A stretch of DNA of 36,474 nucleotides from Stephanodiscus triporus (GCA_036939755.1 JALLAZ010000107.1:1-36474), one strand, 5' to 3'. Numbered from the stretch's first letter, positions 8,358-18,081 are shown. Notes: a model not told the origin generated them from the letters alone. Made by a program: numbers and translations.

Positions 8358-11300
8358 ATGTCGCCGGCAGGATCGGAGAACGCGGAGGTCGTCCTCTCGG
8401 ACGCGAGCGTCGGGGACGCGTCACCTCCCCCCGCATCGTCGTCGTCGGCATCGGCGTCGGGGGGAAAGACGACGACGACGACGACGACGACGGCGACGGT
8501 GGTCAAGGGACGGAAGAAGCGCTCTGGCGGCGGTCGGCCGACGAGGGCAGCGAGGGGCGGGGGGGGGGGCGGTGGTCCGGCCGTTTCGTCGACGTCGTCG
8601 TCGTCGTCTTCCAACGACGCCTCCTCCTCCCCCGCCGCTGCTGCCGCGCCGTCGACCGTGAACGCCAAAAACGACGACGACGGCGACGCCTCCGTCGGCA
8701 GGGGACGTCCTCGGGGTCGGCTGCCGTCGTCGTCGTCGTCGTCATCCTCGTCGTCCGTCACGGCGGGTGGGATACTCGCCGCGGCCGGACGATCGCTACG
8801 ATCGCTCTCGCGATCGCGAAAGGCCGACGAGAGAAGGGGCGGCGCGATCGGCGTCGACGGCGGCGGGAGGAACGACGGCGTCCCCGACGCAGTCGACGAC
8901 GCCGATCGCGTCGTGGCCGTCACGTCGTGTCGGTCGGACGCGTATCACAACCAGCGCGCTCCGGGTGCGACGTCGAAGCTCCCCCGTCGCGCCCCGTCGG
9001 CTCTCAAGACCTTTCACGAGCTCGCGGTCGGGATCAAGGACGCCTACGAGGCAGTGGGGTTCGTACCCCTCAGGCCGCCGCCGAAGAACGATGACGTTGA
9101 CGGCGGCGGCGGCATCCCGTCTTCGATCGGCGGAGGAGGACGAGGCGAGGAGGACGACGATCCGAACGTAGTCGTCGCGGCGCGAGCGACGACGACGACG
9201 ACGACGACGACGACGCCTCAATTGTCCGACGCGGAGTGGGAACGGCACGGCATCCTCTTCGAATTCGTTGGCAACCTAGATTTCCTGCTTGCGTTGGTCG
9301 ACGAGGTGGCCATCGACACCGCCACGCGCGGGGCGCTGAAGGAGGATACGACCTTCCGGGGACTGCGCGACGTCATTAAGAAGTGCAACAAGGTCCTCGA
9401 ATCGATGCTCGTGCGACGGGAGCGGAAGTACACGCTCATGTTCCGAATCGTGGGCCCGAACGACGTCAAGGTACTTAAGAAGATATCCCACTGGAACGCG
9501 AGGGTGGAGAAGGCATTGGGGGGGGTGACGCAGGATTACGGAGAGGACGGCAGCTCGGCCGCGAGCTCCTGGAGGAGGAAGGTCGAGGGGGACGACTCGA
9601 GCGAGGCCGGGAGCGAGGTGTCGAGCGTGTCCACCTCGTCGACCCTGTCGTCGAGCGTGGGCGCCGTGCTCCGGCGGGGGAGGGAAATGCTCCCCTCGGC
9701 CGGGAAGGTGCGGATGCGACGCGCGACGCCCACGCCCCGGCTTCGGCGGAGGCGGGACGGCGACGACGGCGGCGGGGATTCCGCTGGCGAGGACGGATAC
9801 AGCTCCGACACGATCCCGATGACCATGGAGAACCTGGCCAGGTTGCAATTGTCGTTGGACGTCGGCGGCGAGGGCGGGGGCAGCGCGGCCCCGCCGAGCA
9901 TCGGCGAATTGCACGGGGACAAGAAGAAGAGGAGGGGGGAAGGCGCGGCCTTGGCCTTGGGCATAGACGAATCGTCGGGCCTCGGGCAGGTCAAGCCGAT
10001 GAAGCCCAAGGACGAATTGCTCGAGGTCATACGCGGCCTGCGAACGGAGCAAATGCGCGCCCGCGAGGCCATCGGCACCGCCGAGGTCGGCGGCCGCAAT
10101 GGCAACGTGCTGGACGAGATCAAATCGAATTTCACGCCCAAGGCGGAAATACCCTCCGCGGTGCCCAAGCTCCCCATCGAATACATTCACAGACATCGTC
10201 TCATGAAGCAGGTCGTCAATTGTCTGTTGGATCGCGCCACCGGACCCAGAGACACCGACGATGACACGCCCTTCGCCAACAATATAACATGCATCACGTC
10301 TCGACACTCGGACAAGGCGGGGAATGGCAAAACTACGTTAGCAGTTGCCGCCATCCAAACCGTCGAAGTTCGCGAATTTTTCTCCGACGGGATCGCATGG
10401 ATACATTTAGGCAGGACAGCGTTGAGTGAGAGGGAGGTTCGTAGGTTGTACGAACAATTGTACGATCAGCTGTTGGGCAGCGAGGAGGATGGGGGTGAAG
10501 ATGACAATGTCGGAGGGAGGGAAGACGACGACGACGACAATGCTTCCAATTCCTCTAGTGATAGCAGCGGCGACGAGAAGAAGGACAATAACTCCAATGG
10601 AAGAAAGGACCCGATTGAAAAAGGAATTAGCAATGTTTCCAATTCCTCGTCCGAGAATAAGCTCACTTTGTCTCGACGACACTTCCAGGGCGGTGAACTC
10701 GAGGGGATGAAGGAAGATCTAGGCAGACTATTGATTTCCAGAAGAGTTTTGATTTGTCTGGATGACGTATACAAAATGGAGGATGCCAAATGGTTCCTAT
10801 TCGGTACGCAAAGTGATGGCTATAATAAGTTAGAGGATACTCCACATCGCGTGTTGATAACCACCCGAATACCGGGGTTGGTCGGACCGGGTATAACGCA
10901 CGAGGTGTTTGTGCGGATATTTTCCGAACACGAGGCGGTCAAGTTGTTGCTCACGGCAGCTGGCAGACGTCCGAACGGATTGCCAAAGGTTTCCCCGGTA
11001 TTCGCGCAAGCCCGGATCATCGTCAAAGGGTGCGGCAACTCACCGCTGGCACTTCGCATCGCGGGGGGTATGCTGCGTTCGCGCAATCGAAATTGGACAC
11101 TGAGCTCGCCGGCTTGGAAATTGCTGGTGGAACAGTGCCGATCGAGTTTAGAGGAGGCATCACGTATACGTAGCTTTGCGAATTCTGTTCAGAGACTTAT
11201 AGATCTTAGCTTTGCCACCGTGACTGATGTAGATTTTCGGGACGTCCTGCGGGAATGCTTTGTGGCGTTTGCGATGGTTTTTCATGACACGGACTCGTTA

Positions 11301-12096
11301 AAGGTTGGTAAGGGTATTTCGCGAGCGGTGGTGATACGTCTGTTTGCTGTGGTTTCAAGCATGGAAGGAGGGCGTTCGCCACCGTCAACGGTAAATGATG
11401 AGGAGATGGCAGATTTTATGGACTATGCCACTTTGATACTAGATACGCTTGAGACGATGAACCTCGTTCAACGTGCGGGGCATGGATTAAGCAAATCGTT
11501 GGCAATGAGTCGCTTGGATGCCGATGGCATAAATAATGTGACGAATACAAACCATTCGAATCATAAGTGTTATTCAATGCATGAATCGGTGAGTGTTTAC
11601 ACAAAAAGTCTTTTGTGAGAACGATTCAAACTTATCATTTTTTCCTACCGACAACAGATCAAAGCTATAGCGGAAGATATGTCAAAGCGGAAAACGGCGG
11701 CATTCGCTCCATTATATGATGACTTTAATTCATTCATCGAGAAAAATGACGTAATTCCTGAGTTCCCTGGTCGTCCTTTCCCATTTGATGAATGCATGGT
11801 GATGATGCTCACTGGACAAGTCGCTGAGATGGCGGAAGCGATCCAAAATTCACTTTATGAAAGATGGAATATAGAGGAGTATGTTACGGAAAATATGCCT
11901 CTCCATCTGTTTCGTGCGAAGATGATTGAAAAGGCCTCTGCGATACTAGTTGATCAGGACTTTTGCACTCGTCGCGTCGTCGCTCTTGGCCCAATTGAAG
12001 CGACGAGGAGACATGTGTCAGATCTGATTGAATTGCGTCGAGCGCACACCAACCTTAAAGAGTCCTCATATGATGTCTTGGATCTCAATATTGTCG
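8358..12096 (+). CDS. NB-ARC (STAND) ATPase, N-terminal part of an NB-ARC-TPR protein
   Basis: Two exons, 8358-11588 and 11658-12096, phase 0 at the junction (donor GTGAGT, acceptor CAACAG). Residues 1-200 are Ser/Gly/Asp low complexity. About 215-390 is a better conserved helical region of unknown function. The nucleotide-binding core has a P-loop KAGNGKTTLA (about 653), Walker B VLICLDDV (about 797), the sensor motif HRVLITTRIPG (about 830), GNSPLAL in place of GLPLA (about 894) and an MHD-like motif SMHES|IKAIAEDM. The last is split exactly by the intron, which strongly supports the splice. An acidic Ser/Asn-rich insert of about 65 residues separates P-loop and Walker B. Such proteins are nucleotide-driven signalling switches, often in immunity or cell death; the role here is unknown. 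The coding frame is cut at 12096, where sequence turns into a glutathione synthetase fragment; its natural TPR tail lies at 15615-16838. Confidence 0.8.
12000..12096 (+). repeat. 97-bp direct repeat, copy 1
   Basis: Matches 15615-15711 at 94 of 97 positions. Both copies encode the same linker of the NB-ARC-TPR protein (ATRRHVSDLIELRRAH and onward). Differences are two nonsynonymous and one synonymous substitution, a level expected of alleles or a very recent duplicate. It is the left border of the block interrupting that gene. Confidence 0.95.
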
Positions 12097-12738
12097 GGCG
12101 ATCACGAATCGGAGTGGCTCGCGCGGGAGATGCTCAAGAGGGGCAGGGCGACAAAGTGCCCGAACCTCGGGTATCACATCGCGGGGACGAAGAAGGTGCA
12201 GCAGGAGCTCGCGAGGGCGGGCCGACGACGGCGATGGCAACGAGGCGGCAACGGTGCGACTCATACGCTCAGCCTTTGCCGGACTTTACAGCCTCGGGGC
12301 CGACGCTGACGCCAACGACATGCGCGCCGTGAGGGACGTGCTTTTACAAGGGGGGGAGGGTCGGTACGTGCTGAAGCCCCAGCGCGAGGGGGGGGGTACA
12401 ATTTCTACGGGGAGGACATGGCACAGAAGTTGAGGGAGAACTGCTCTATTTCTGACGACGGGGAAGTGTCGCTCGGTCCCGCCCTGTCCGAGTTCATACT
12501 GATGGAACGCCTCTTCCCCCCCCAGCAGCGCGCGATACTGATGCGCAACGGTCGGGTGGAGGGCGTTGGCATGACGATATCCGAGCTCGGTTGCTTCGGC
12601 GCGATCGTCGCGTCGGGGGACGGCGTGATCGTACACAATGAATACGCGGGGTTTCTGCTGCGCACGAAATTCAGTGGCGTGGATGAGGGGGGTGTTGCGA
12701 GCGGCTTCGCCGCCCTTTCGAGTCCCTACCTTTGTTAG
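12097..12738 (+). pseudogene. Glutathione synthetase, 3' fragment with frame breaks
   Basis: Eukaryotic glutathione synthetase ligates gamma-glutamylcysteine and glycine using ATP. Recognisable family blocks in order: RATKCPNLGYHIAGTKKVQQ, VLKPQREGGG (Gly-rich ATP-binding loop), FYGEDMAQKL, ILMERLFP, ISELGCFGAIV, then LLRTKFSGVDEGGVASGF and a natural C-terminus ending SSPYLC. About the last 210 residues are present; the N-terminal half is absent because the sequence joins directly to the NB-ARC gene at 12096/12097. Two frame changes are needed: one near 12220 and one in a run of nine G (12388-12396), where a single missing G would explain the shift. No start codon or promoter. It is either a relic or part of an intact gene lost through misassembly and homopolymer errors. 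Confidence 0.8.
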
Positions 12739-13349
12739 AGACGATGAGGTTGCGCAGGTGCACATTGTTTCCAGAAACTGAGTCGTCAGCAATAAAGTGC
12801 CATTTTTTGCAAGTATAAACTGTGAAGCTTTCTTTTGTTTTATTTGTTAGAGTGAAAAAAGACCTCCAACAAGCTACTAGGCGGAGACAGTAGTGGTAAC
12901 ACGAGGCAGGCAACACAGCTTGCGAAAATTCTTTGACCGGCCAAACATAGGACTTAAACTTGTTGCAGTACCATAGCATAAGTATATATGCTCATGGCAT
13001 TACTTCAACTCTCTGTCTGCATCTTTGAGACGAATAAAAACACGAATGCCAACAGTGACCATGTTGCTAGCTCGGTGGTTCATGGTGATTCGCCGTGAGG
13101 AAGCTTCCCACTAAAATGCCACCTTACAATGCCCCCCATCCCCCCCCAAAAAAAACAATTTCCCATTGTATGCTTCCAAGTTCATAGATACCCTTTTGAC
13201 GACAAAGACATGACTTCTGTCTGCCCGCCAACGCATCGACGCACGCGCCATATCTCCCATCCCCCCGCGGAGGGAAATTTTCCAACGAGCGAGAAGGGCC
13301 CTTCCCCTTTTCAACGGCGTCTCTCCACGCTCGCCATCGAAAGATCCCT
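12739..13349. other. Intergenic, no gene seen
   Basis: AT-richer sequence after the glutathione synthetase stop with possible polyadenylation signals (AATAAA near 12792 and 13033). A C-rich stretch near 13135-13155 lies in the 3' flank of the small minus-strand gene. No supported coding frame. Confidence 0.5.
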
Positions 13350-13577
13350 CTATCGCCCCTCCTCCCGCAAATGAGCGCACTCCACGAAGTACCCGTAAGC
13401 GAAATCCCCCAACGTGCCCGCGAAGCCCCCCGCGAGCATCGGCCACGGACCGGCCGGCCTGGCCGAAGAGCGCCTCAGTACTGAATATCCCGCCCCGGCG
13501 ACAGCCCCCCCTGCGCAGAATCGATACTGGGAAAGTATGCATTGCGCAAGTTTTGCCTTCCGTTCGTCCGACGTCAT
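13350..13577 (-). CDS. Small 75-residue Gly-rich protein, possibly membrane-associated
   Basis: Complete ATG-to-stop frame. Basic N-terminus (MTSDERKAKLAQ), then two Gly/Ala-rich hydrophobic segments, CAGGAVAGAGYSVL (about 21-34) and PMLAGGFAGTLGDFAYGYF (about 46-64), linked by a short basic loop, ending in an acidic EECAHLREEGR-like tail. The layout resembles small organelle membrane proteins with two short helices, but I do not recognise the family. A GATACGATACGATAC array lies about 90 bp upstream of the ATG, as at other gene starts in this window. An overlapping 143-residue frame (13111-13542) looks like a shadow. Confidence 0.55.
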   Translation of the reverse strand: MTSDERKAKLAQCILSQYRFCAGGAVAGAGYSVLRRSSARPAGPWPMLAGGFAGTLGDFAYGYFVECAHLREEGR

Positions 13578-13959
13578 TGTATTTAGATGTGGAGCAAGTG
13601 CGAGTTGCGACGGAGCCTCCGAGGTCCGAGTGCTCCGCTCCGATCAGAAAAAATATTATCTATCGTACCGTACGATACGATACGATACTATCTAAACCAT
13701 AGAGGTAGGAACAGTGGTTTTGGGGCAAGACTGTCGCCATATCGGGGCAAAGCACGCACCCCAACTGCCTTTTGGCTGGGGGAAAAGCAAGGAACCTAGC
13801 GCAAACTCTATCTTTCACTATCAAAGGGGTACTGTTATTGAGCAAAGAACTAAAATTATTCACGGGTTAATTATGATCCAGAAGGTCACCCTAACTCTTA
13901 CTGGTTACTTTGATACCCAATCATTCCTTCCGGGCTGATTTAATTGCCTTCACTTTTGA
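13578..13959. other. Intergenic region between two minus-strand genes
   Basis: Holds the promoter of the 75-residue gene and the 3' flank of the SET-domain gene. The only notable structure is the CGTACGATAC array at 13664-13688. Confidence 0.5.
13664..13688. promoter_or_regulatory. CGTACCGTACGATAC / GATAC array
   Basis: Partly palindromic array containing CGTACGATAC followed by overlapping CGATAC repeats, 88-112 bases upstream of a start codon. Related to elements at 7998, 23391, 4387 and 29081. Confidence 0.35.
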
Positions 13960-15434
13960 CTAGAGTTCGTCTGTATCATCGAAAAATTTATCGTGCTCGG
14001 CAACTTCAATTGCCAATTGCAAAGCCTTCTTAAACGCAAGTCGATATTCAATCGCCTGGATGGCATCTGCCTTATTCACGTGATCTCTCCCCATTTGTCT
14101 AACCTTCTCCAGGCGCATCTTCTCACTTTGAATGAGCCTTTCGTCAAACTCAATGGTGGTAGGCAATTCCTTCAAAATTGTCATGGCCGAGTCACGTAAG
14201 GTATTGACGTAAGAAGAACGTAGATGAAAATGGTGATTTTCGATCTGATTCTGCCATTGCTCCAAAGAGAGCTGCTCATTTCCGAGGAAGGATGTCAGGA
14301 GCGTTGATGGTGAAAGAGCTGCCAAATTAGGGGAGATCACCAATACCTCATGACTAGAGGAATTGGGATCCGGAAGATCTTCCGATTCTGTCACGTAGCG
14401 GTGGTGGGCGTGGTACTCTGACATTTCACCCGATTCATTATCAGTCCATCGCCACAGTTGGGGGTAATCTTCCACAAATCCATATGTGTTGAAGGAGTCT
14501 ATAGTTGATTCAATTCCTGATCTGGCGTATGTATTATAAATGGGGGCACCAGCGGGGATGTCCGTCAAAGACGTTACAAATAGTCCTCCGTCGCCATCTC
14601 TACGAAGTCTGGTGTTGATTTTCCCGTTGTGGTGATTCATCAAATCATACATGGGGAGCATACCAATATCCGCGGCCCTTGTGATGTACATCTTGAAAGC
14701 CTTGAAATCCAAATCAGTCATCTCTTTCCCAGCAAGGCAACCCGTTTGATAATTATTAACATGCATGTGGGTGTCCCCAGCCGGAGGCAGTCCCTGCAAT
14801 TCTTGCATGGCCCTTCCAGGCCCGCTATCTCTATCCCATTGCAACGGTAAACGACTACCAGAACTATCGTCAAAGTCAAAATACTTGTACCATTTGGATT
14901 GCTCACCCTTCCTCAACTCGTTATTCACCGCCTCGATTGATTCACACCAATCATCAAGATCCGTACCTCGGATAACTAAGGAGCCGGGAATATGAATGAG
15001 GACTGTCTCGGCTGGAATGTCGGCGGAGGCAATCGTACCGCGAACGTTTGAACCAGGTTCGTACCCGATTGTAACGCGATCATCGACTGAAAATAACATT
15101 AAATGATCAAGGAAAGAGAGGAGAGGAACGTCAATTTTACCATATTGTTAGCAAAGATATCAGCTGCTACTGCAAAGAAAGAGTGACTCTCACTAGTGCC
15201 GCCGTGGTCCCGAAACCATTTCACGATGTTGGGGAATTTGGATATGAGCGGATCATCGCTTTTCGCTGTATCCTGGATGGAAGTCGCACTGATGGGGCAA
15301 GGCAAAGAAAAAAAGGTGGCGGCGGGGAAAAGACTTAGCAGGCGCATATCTGAGATTATGATGATTGCAGCGATGAGGATTTTATGGACTCGTGATGGTG
15401 ACGCGCCGCCGAGCTTGGTCGGGGGGGCTGGCAT
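13960..15434 (-). CDS. SET-domain methyltransferase (LSMT/SETD-like) with signal peptide and TDEL end
   Basis: Two exons, 15434-15194 and 15086-13960, joined by a phase-1 intron (donor GTGAGA, acceptor TTTTCAG) that rebuilds the family's N-terminal block FRDHGGT-ID-DRVTIGYEPGS; total 455 residues. The SET core has VRGTIASADIPAETVLIHIP near the start, the SAM/lysine pocket motif PMYDLMNHHN, then IYNTYARSG and NTYGFV. A helical C-terminal domain follows, as in Rubisco large-subunit and SETD3/SETD6-type enzymes, which methylate protein Lys or His. Residues 18-50 form a strongly hydrophobic signal peptide or anchor, and the protein ends DDTDEL, a KDEL-like ER retrieval signature. That pairing would place a SET enzyme in the secretory pathway, which is unusual; plastid import through the ER is an alternative. 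It lies inside the block that interrupts the NB-ARC-TPR gene. Confidence 0.85.
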
Positions 15435-15613
15435 TTGATTTGGGGCGGCGCTAACTTAAACTATGGTTCCGCTGCGTTATTCTCACGCTGCCGAAGGGTT
15501 TTGCGAGAAAATCAGACGCTACGTACGATCGGTTACGATTGGTAAAAAGTTAAGATTGAGGGCTGTGTTAATCCTTATTAGACGATCAGCATACCGTTGG
15601 ATTCGTCTTGTTG
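15435..15613. other. Promoter region of the SET gene, ending at the ambiguous base
   Basis: Upstream flank of the SET gene. No coding signal is visible. It runs to the unresolved base at 15614, immediately after which NB-ARC-TPR coding sequence starts without any intron acceptor. Confidence 0.5.
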
Positions 15614-15614
15614 N
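15614..15614. other. Single ambiguous base (N) at an assembly join
   Basis: The only N in the window. It falls exactly between unrelated upstream sequence and the second copy of the 97-bp repeat, which points to a gap-closing or scaffolding join. Confidence 0.95.
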
Positions 15615-15711
15615 GCGACGAGGAGACATGTGTCAGATCTGATTGAATTGCGTCGAGCGCACACCAACCTTAAAGAGTCCTCATCTGATGACTTGGATCT
15701 CAATATCGTCG
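15615..15711 (+). repeat. 97-bp direct repeat, copy 2
   Basis: Second copy of 12000-12096 (94/97 identical). Unlike copy 1 it continues in frame into the TPR region, so copy 2 has the natural right-hand flank. Confidence 0.95.
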
Positions 15712-16838
15712 ATGTAATCCAGAAAGCTTCGACGTGTATCATTGACGAGGTGATACGGCAGTCTCAAGACTCCCGCAAAAGTGTCAATATTGCAATTTGC
15801 CTGTCAACGATGGGAGAAGGCCTAATAAAGGCACGCCAGCCTCGAGATGCATCCCATAGGCTGGAAGAGGCAGCAAGTTTGTACCGTGACCTCCTCGGAC
15901 AGGTCCATATTGATGTTGCCCGTGCAGTGAATGCGTTGGCCAAGTCGCTCGTCAAAATAAATGAGACACGCTCAGCCCTGATACGATTCGGTGAAGCCTC
16001 TTCGACTTATGAAGACTGCAACGCATCCCATCATTTTGACTCGATTGCCAATTTGCAGGGTATGGCAAATTTGTTTGTTACCAGTGGCGACTTCCAAGCA
16101 GCTACTGCTTTGTATGAAAATGTAATTAGTCGGAAGCAAACTGTCCATGGCGAATTCAGCGTTGCAACAGCCAAAACAATCAATGATTGTGCTATCATCC
16201 TTGCGAAAAATGGCAGGATGGACGACGCTCTTGTCCGATATGAAAAGGCTCGAAAAACTTATGAACGAGCGCTCGTCGGTCGGCCTCTCTCTATGTCCTG
16301 GCTTAACCATGGAGAATCTGCCGCTAAATGTGGGTTCGACTTGGCCTTGATCAACTTAAATATTGCTTCGATCAAATCTAAGAAGGGAGATGTTGCAGGT
16401 GCTGTCACCGCGTACAATATAGGTGTGCAAGGGCTACGGAAATACAGAGATGATCTTGACCTGGCTGGGGACGAGGCTGGGAGGAATAAGAACTCATCTC
16501 ACATGAGACATCTCGTCTCCGCACTTGGCCGCATCGGCTCATTGAAACTCAAACAGGGTGATAAGAATGGTGCCTTGGAAATATATGCCTCTCTCTTCAA
16601 AGAAGTAGATACAGTCGAAAGTCCCACAGTGTCGAGGCTTGAGAAGGCGAAGGCACATATTAAATGCGCCACGATCTATCGACAGAGCGGTGATAGAGAC
16701 GACAACAAACACGCCATTATTCATTTACGCGAAGCTTTGAATATGTACACCGACTTGTATGGAAAAAATAACAAGGATACCGTTGCGGTGGCGACATCAC
16801 TTAAGCAATGGGAAGAGGAGCAAAATGCTCGATCATAA
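15615..16838 (+). CDS. C-terminal TPR part of the NB-ARC-TPR protein (5' end cut)
   Basis: Open from the ambiguous base to a stop at 16836-16838 with no start ATG of its own near the beginning. About 407 residues of paired helices typical of tetratricopeptide repeats: AICLSTMGEGLIKARQPRDA, LEEAASLYRDLLG, ATALYENVIS, DCAIILAKNGRMDDALVRYE, GSLKLKQGDKNGALEIYASL and HLREALNMYTDLYGKNNKDT. Spacing resembles kinesin-light-chain-type 42-residue repeats. It joins in frame with the linker encoded at 12000-12096, so the ancestral protein is NB-ARC followed by TPR, the usual layout of non-plant STAND proteins, with TPRs as sensor or scaffold. The 3' end lies 58 bp from the convergent membrane-protein gene. 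Confidence 0.8.
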   Translation, partial: ATRRHVSDLIELRRAHTNLKESSSDDLDLNIVDVIQKASTCIIDEVIRQSQDSRKSVNIAICLSTMGEGLIKARQPRDASHRLEEAASLYRDLLGQVHIDVARAVNALAKSLVKINETRSALIRFGEASSTYEDCNASHHFDSIANLQGMANLFVTSGDFQAATALYENVISRKQTVHGEFSVATAKTINDCAIILAKNGRMDDALVRYEKARKTYERALVGRPLSMSWLNHGESAAKCGFDLALINLNIASIKSKKGDVAGAVTAYNIGVQGLRKYRDDLDLAGDEAGRNKNSSHMRHLVSALGRIGSLKLKQGDKNGALEIYASLFKEVDTVESPTVSRLEKAKAHIKCATIYRQSGDRDDNKHAIIHLREALNMYTDLYGKNNKDTVAVATSLKQWEEEQNARS

Positions 16839-16896
16839 CACTAAATTAATGTCATTTTCTCCTAGTTTTTGTCCCACGTACCATGATCAGCATTAT

Positions 16897-18030
16897 TTAT
16901 GTGACAAAACTCTCATTTTGGCCGAGGGTTTCTGCATTGCACAACCTCCAATCAGCAGCTATAAACTCTTTGTATTCCGTCTCATTCTCGCCTACATAGC
17001 ACTGCATAAACGCGCAACCTTGATTTGTACTGGTATAAAAGGCATGCTTGCACTCCAAAATAGGATCTCGCCCATACACTGCTATTCCATTGATGTACGA
17101 GCCGAGAGCAAAGGCTTGGAAAGAGCGCGCCCACCATTCGGGTGAATTCGACTGCATCCCCAGCCACCACATCATGAACCAGTGATGCACATGGAACGAG
17201 TCGCCCGCCAGCGCCGCATATGGAAGAATGAATAGACAGAATAATGTTGTGGCTTCAACTATTCGTGATCGTAGTACCAACCTTCTATGGTGGGAACGTA
17301 TAAGTGCCACAATAAATGTGATTGACAACACTAACAGGCAGAATGCATAAACGAAGAGCACGGGTGGCCAACCGCAATGAATGTCGTACATGGATACGGA
17401 ATGCCTCAAGAATTCGAAGTCATTTATAATGGATGGATAAACGGCGCCTAACGAAATGAACACGCCCCAAGGAAAGATAGAGTCAATGCCACGGCAAGAT
17501 GTATCGTAAAGTCTTCCGACCATGAAGAAAAAGAGCAGGTCCAAAAGCACAACGTGGAAATCGTATTGAATGAAATCTCGGAGGGTGTAGTTGTCGTCTA
17601 TTTCCCAGCCCATCCATCTTGCGAGCGGGTGAACGAGTGATACGCCAATTATAGTAAACGTCCAAAACTTGACGAGTTTCACCGCGACCAACCCTCCATC
17701 GTCTATTCTCGATGTGCCTCCAGCGCGGCATGCACGTCTATATATATGCAACAACTCTTCGTCGTCGATCAGATTCAATGTAGCAATGCGCGCGAATATT
17801 CTAATGTTGCACAATGACCAACCGGGCGGGGCGGGGCATGGGCATTCGCCGCGTTCCTCGTCACGTCCTTGATCGATTTTCGCTCCCGTCGACTCGTCGG
17901 GTATAACAGAACCTCCTTGGGGGACGGCTTTGTACGTTATGTTTTTGCTCGTGCTGTTGCTCCCCATCTTTATGTTCTCTCTGCTAAGTAGCTCGTGCTG
18001 TTGCTCCTTACCTTTTTGTTTCGCTAGCAT
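16897..18030 (-). CDS. Multi-pass membrane protein with HxHHW cluster, unknown function
   Basis: Single-exon 377-residue protein, ATG at 18030 (a second ATG, MGSNS, is codon 22). Hydrophilic N-terminus (1-115) with a short CPCP motif, then about six membrane segments (about 122-140, 157-175, 185-202, 221-244, 257-275 and 300-320). Between the last two is a conserved-looking block: AGDSFHVHHWFMMWWLGMQ, followed by PEWWARSFQAFALGSYINGI and AVYGRDPILECKHAF. Three His and several Trp at a membrane edge (His280, 282, 283) suggest metal or cofactor contact, but I do not know the family and assign no function. Divergent from the LETM1-like gene, with a palindromic element between them. Confidence 0.7.
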   Translation of the reverse strand: MLAKQKGKEQQHELLSRENIKMGSNSTSKNITYKAVPQGGSVIPDESTGAKIDQGRDEERGECPCPAPPGWSLCNIRIFARIATLNLIDDEELLHIYRRACRAGGTSRIDDGGLVAVKLVKFWTFTIIGVSLVHPLARWMGWEIDDNYTLRDFIQYDFHVVLLDLLFFFMVGRLYDTSCRGIDSIFPWGVFISLGAVYPSIINDFEFLRHSVSMYDIHCGWPPVLFVYAFCLLVLSITFIVALIRSHHRRLVLRSRIVEATTLFCLFILPYAALAGDSFHVHHWFMMWWLGMQSNSPEWWARSFQAFALGSYINGIAVYGRDPILECKHAFYTSTNQGCAFMQCYVGENETEYKEFIAADWRLCNAETLGQNESFVT

Positions 18031-18063
18031 GTGTCATGGAGGAGATGAGAGAGGAGGAGGTTC

Positions 18064-18081
18064 GTACTCTCTAGAGAGTAC
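18064..18081. promoter_or_regulatory. 18-bp perfect palindrome between divergent genes
   Basis: GTACTCTCTAGAGAGTAC is its own reverse complement. It lies 34 bases upstream of the minus-strand membrane-protein ATG and 178 bases before the LETM1-like ATG. It is followed by CATACCTAGAGT, whose complement (ACTCTAGGTATG) recurs upstream of the MORN gene (about 32790). A bidirectional promoter element is plausible. Confidence 0.4.

Noticed and set aside
8087..8923. Long minus-strand open frame opposite the NB-ARC start
   Set aside because: Antisense to low-complexity GAC/TCG repeats; it mirrors their codon periodicity and has no domain.
7691..9094. 467-codon plus-strand frame overlapping the NB-ARC start
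   Set aside because: Lacks an ATG at its beginning, runs through the G27 tract and overlaps the better supported frame from ATG 8358; Arg/Gly-rich shadow composition.
9276..10307. 343-codon minus-strand frame inside the NB-ARC gene
   Set aside because: Antisense shadow of GC-rich coding sequence; no motif, while the plus strand has continuous family motifs.
12097..12332. Continuation of the NB-ARC protein past 12096
   Set aside because: The frame stays open to 12332 but reads out-of-frame glutathione synthetase sequence; the natural continuation is at 15712.
13111..13542. 143-residue minus-strand frame overlapping the 75-residue gene
   Set aside because: Overlaps in another frame with Arg/Gly-rich composition and no hydrophobic pattern; the 75-residue frame has a complete, more protein-like sequence.
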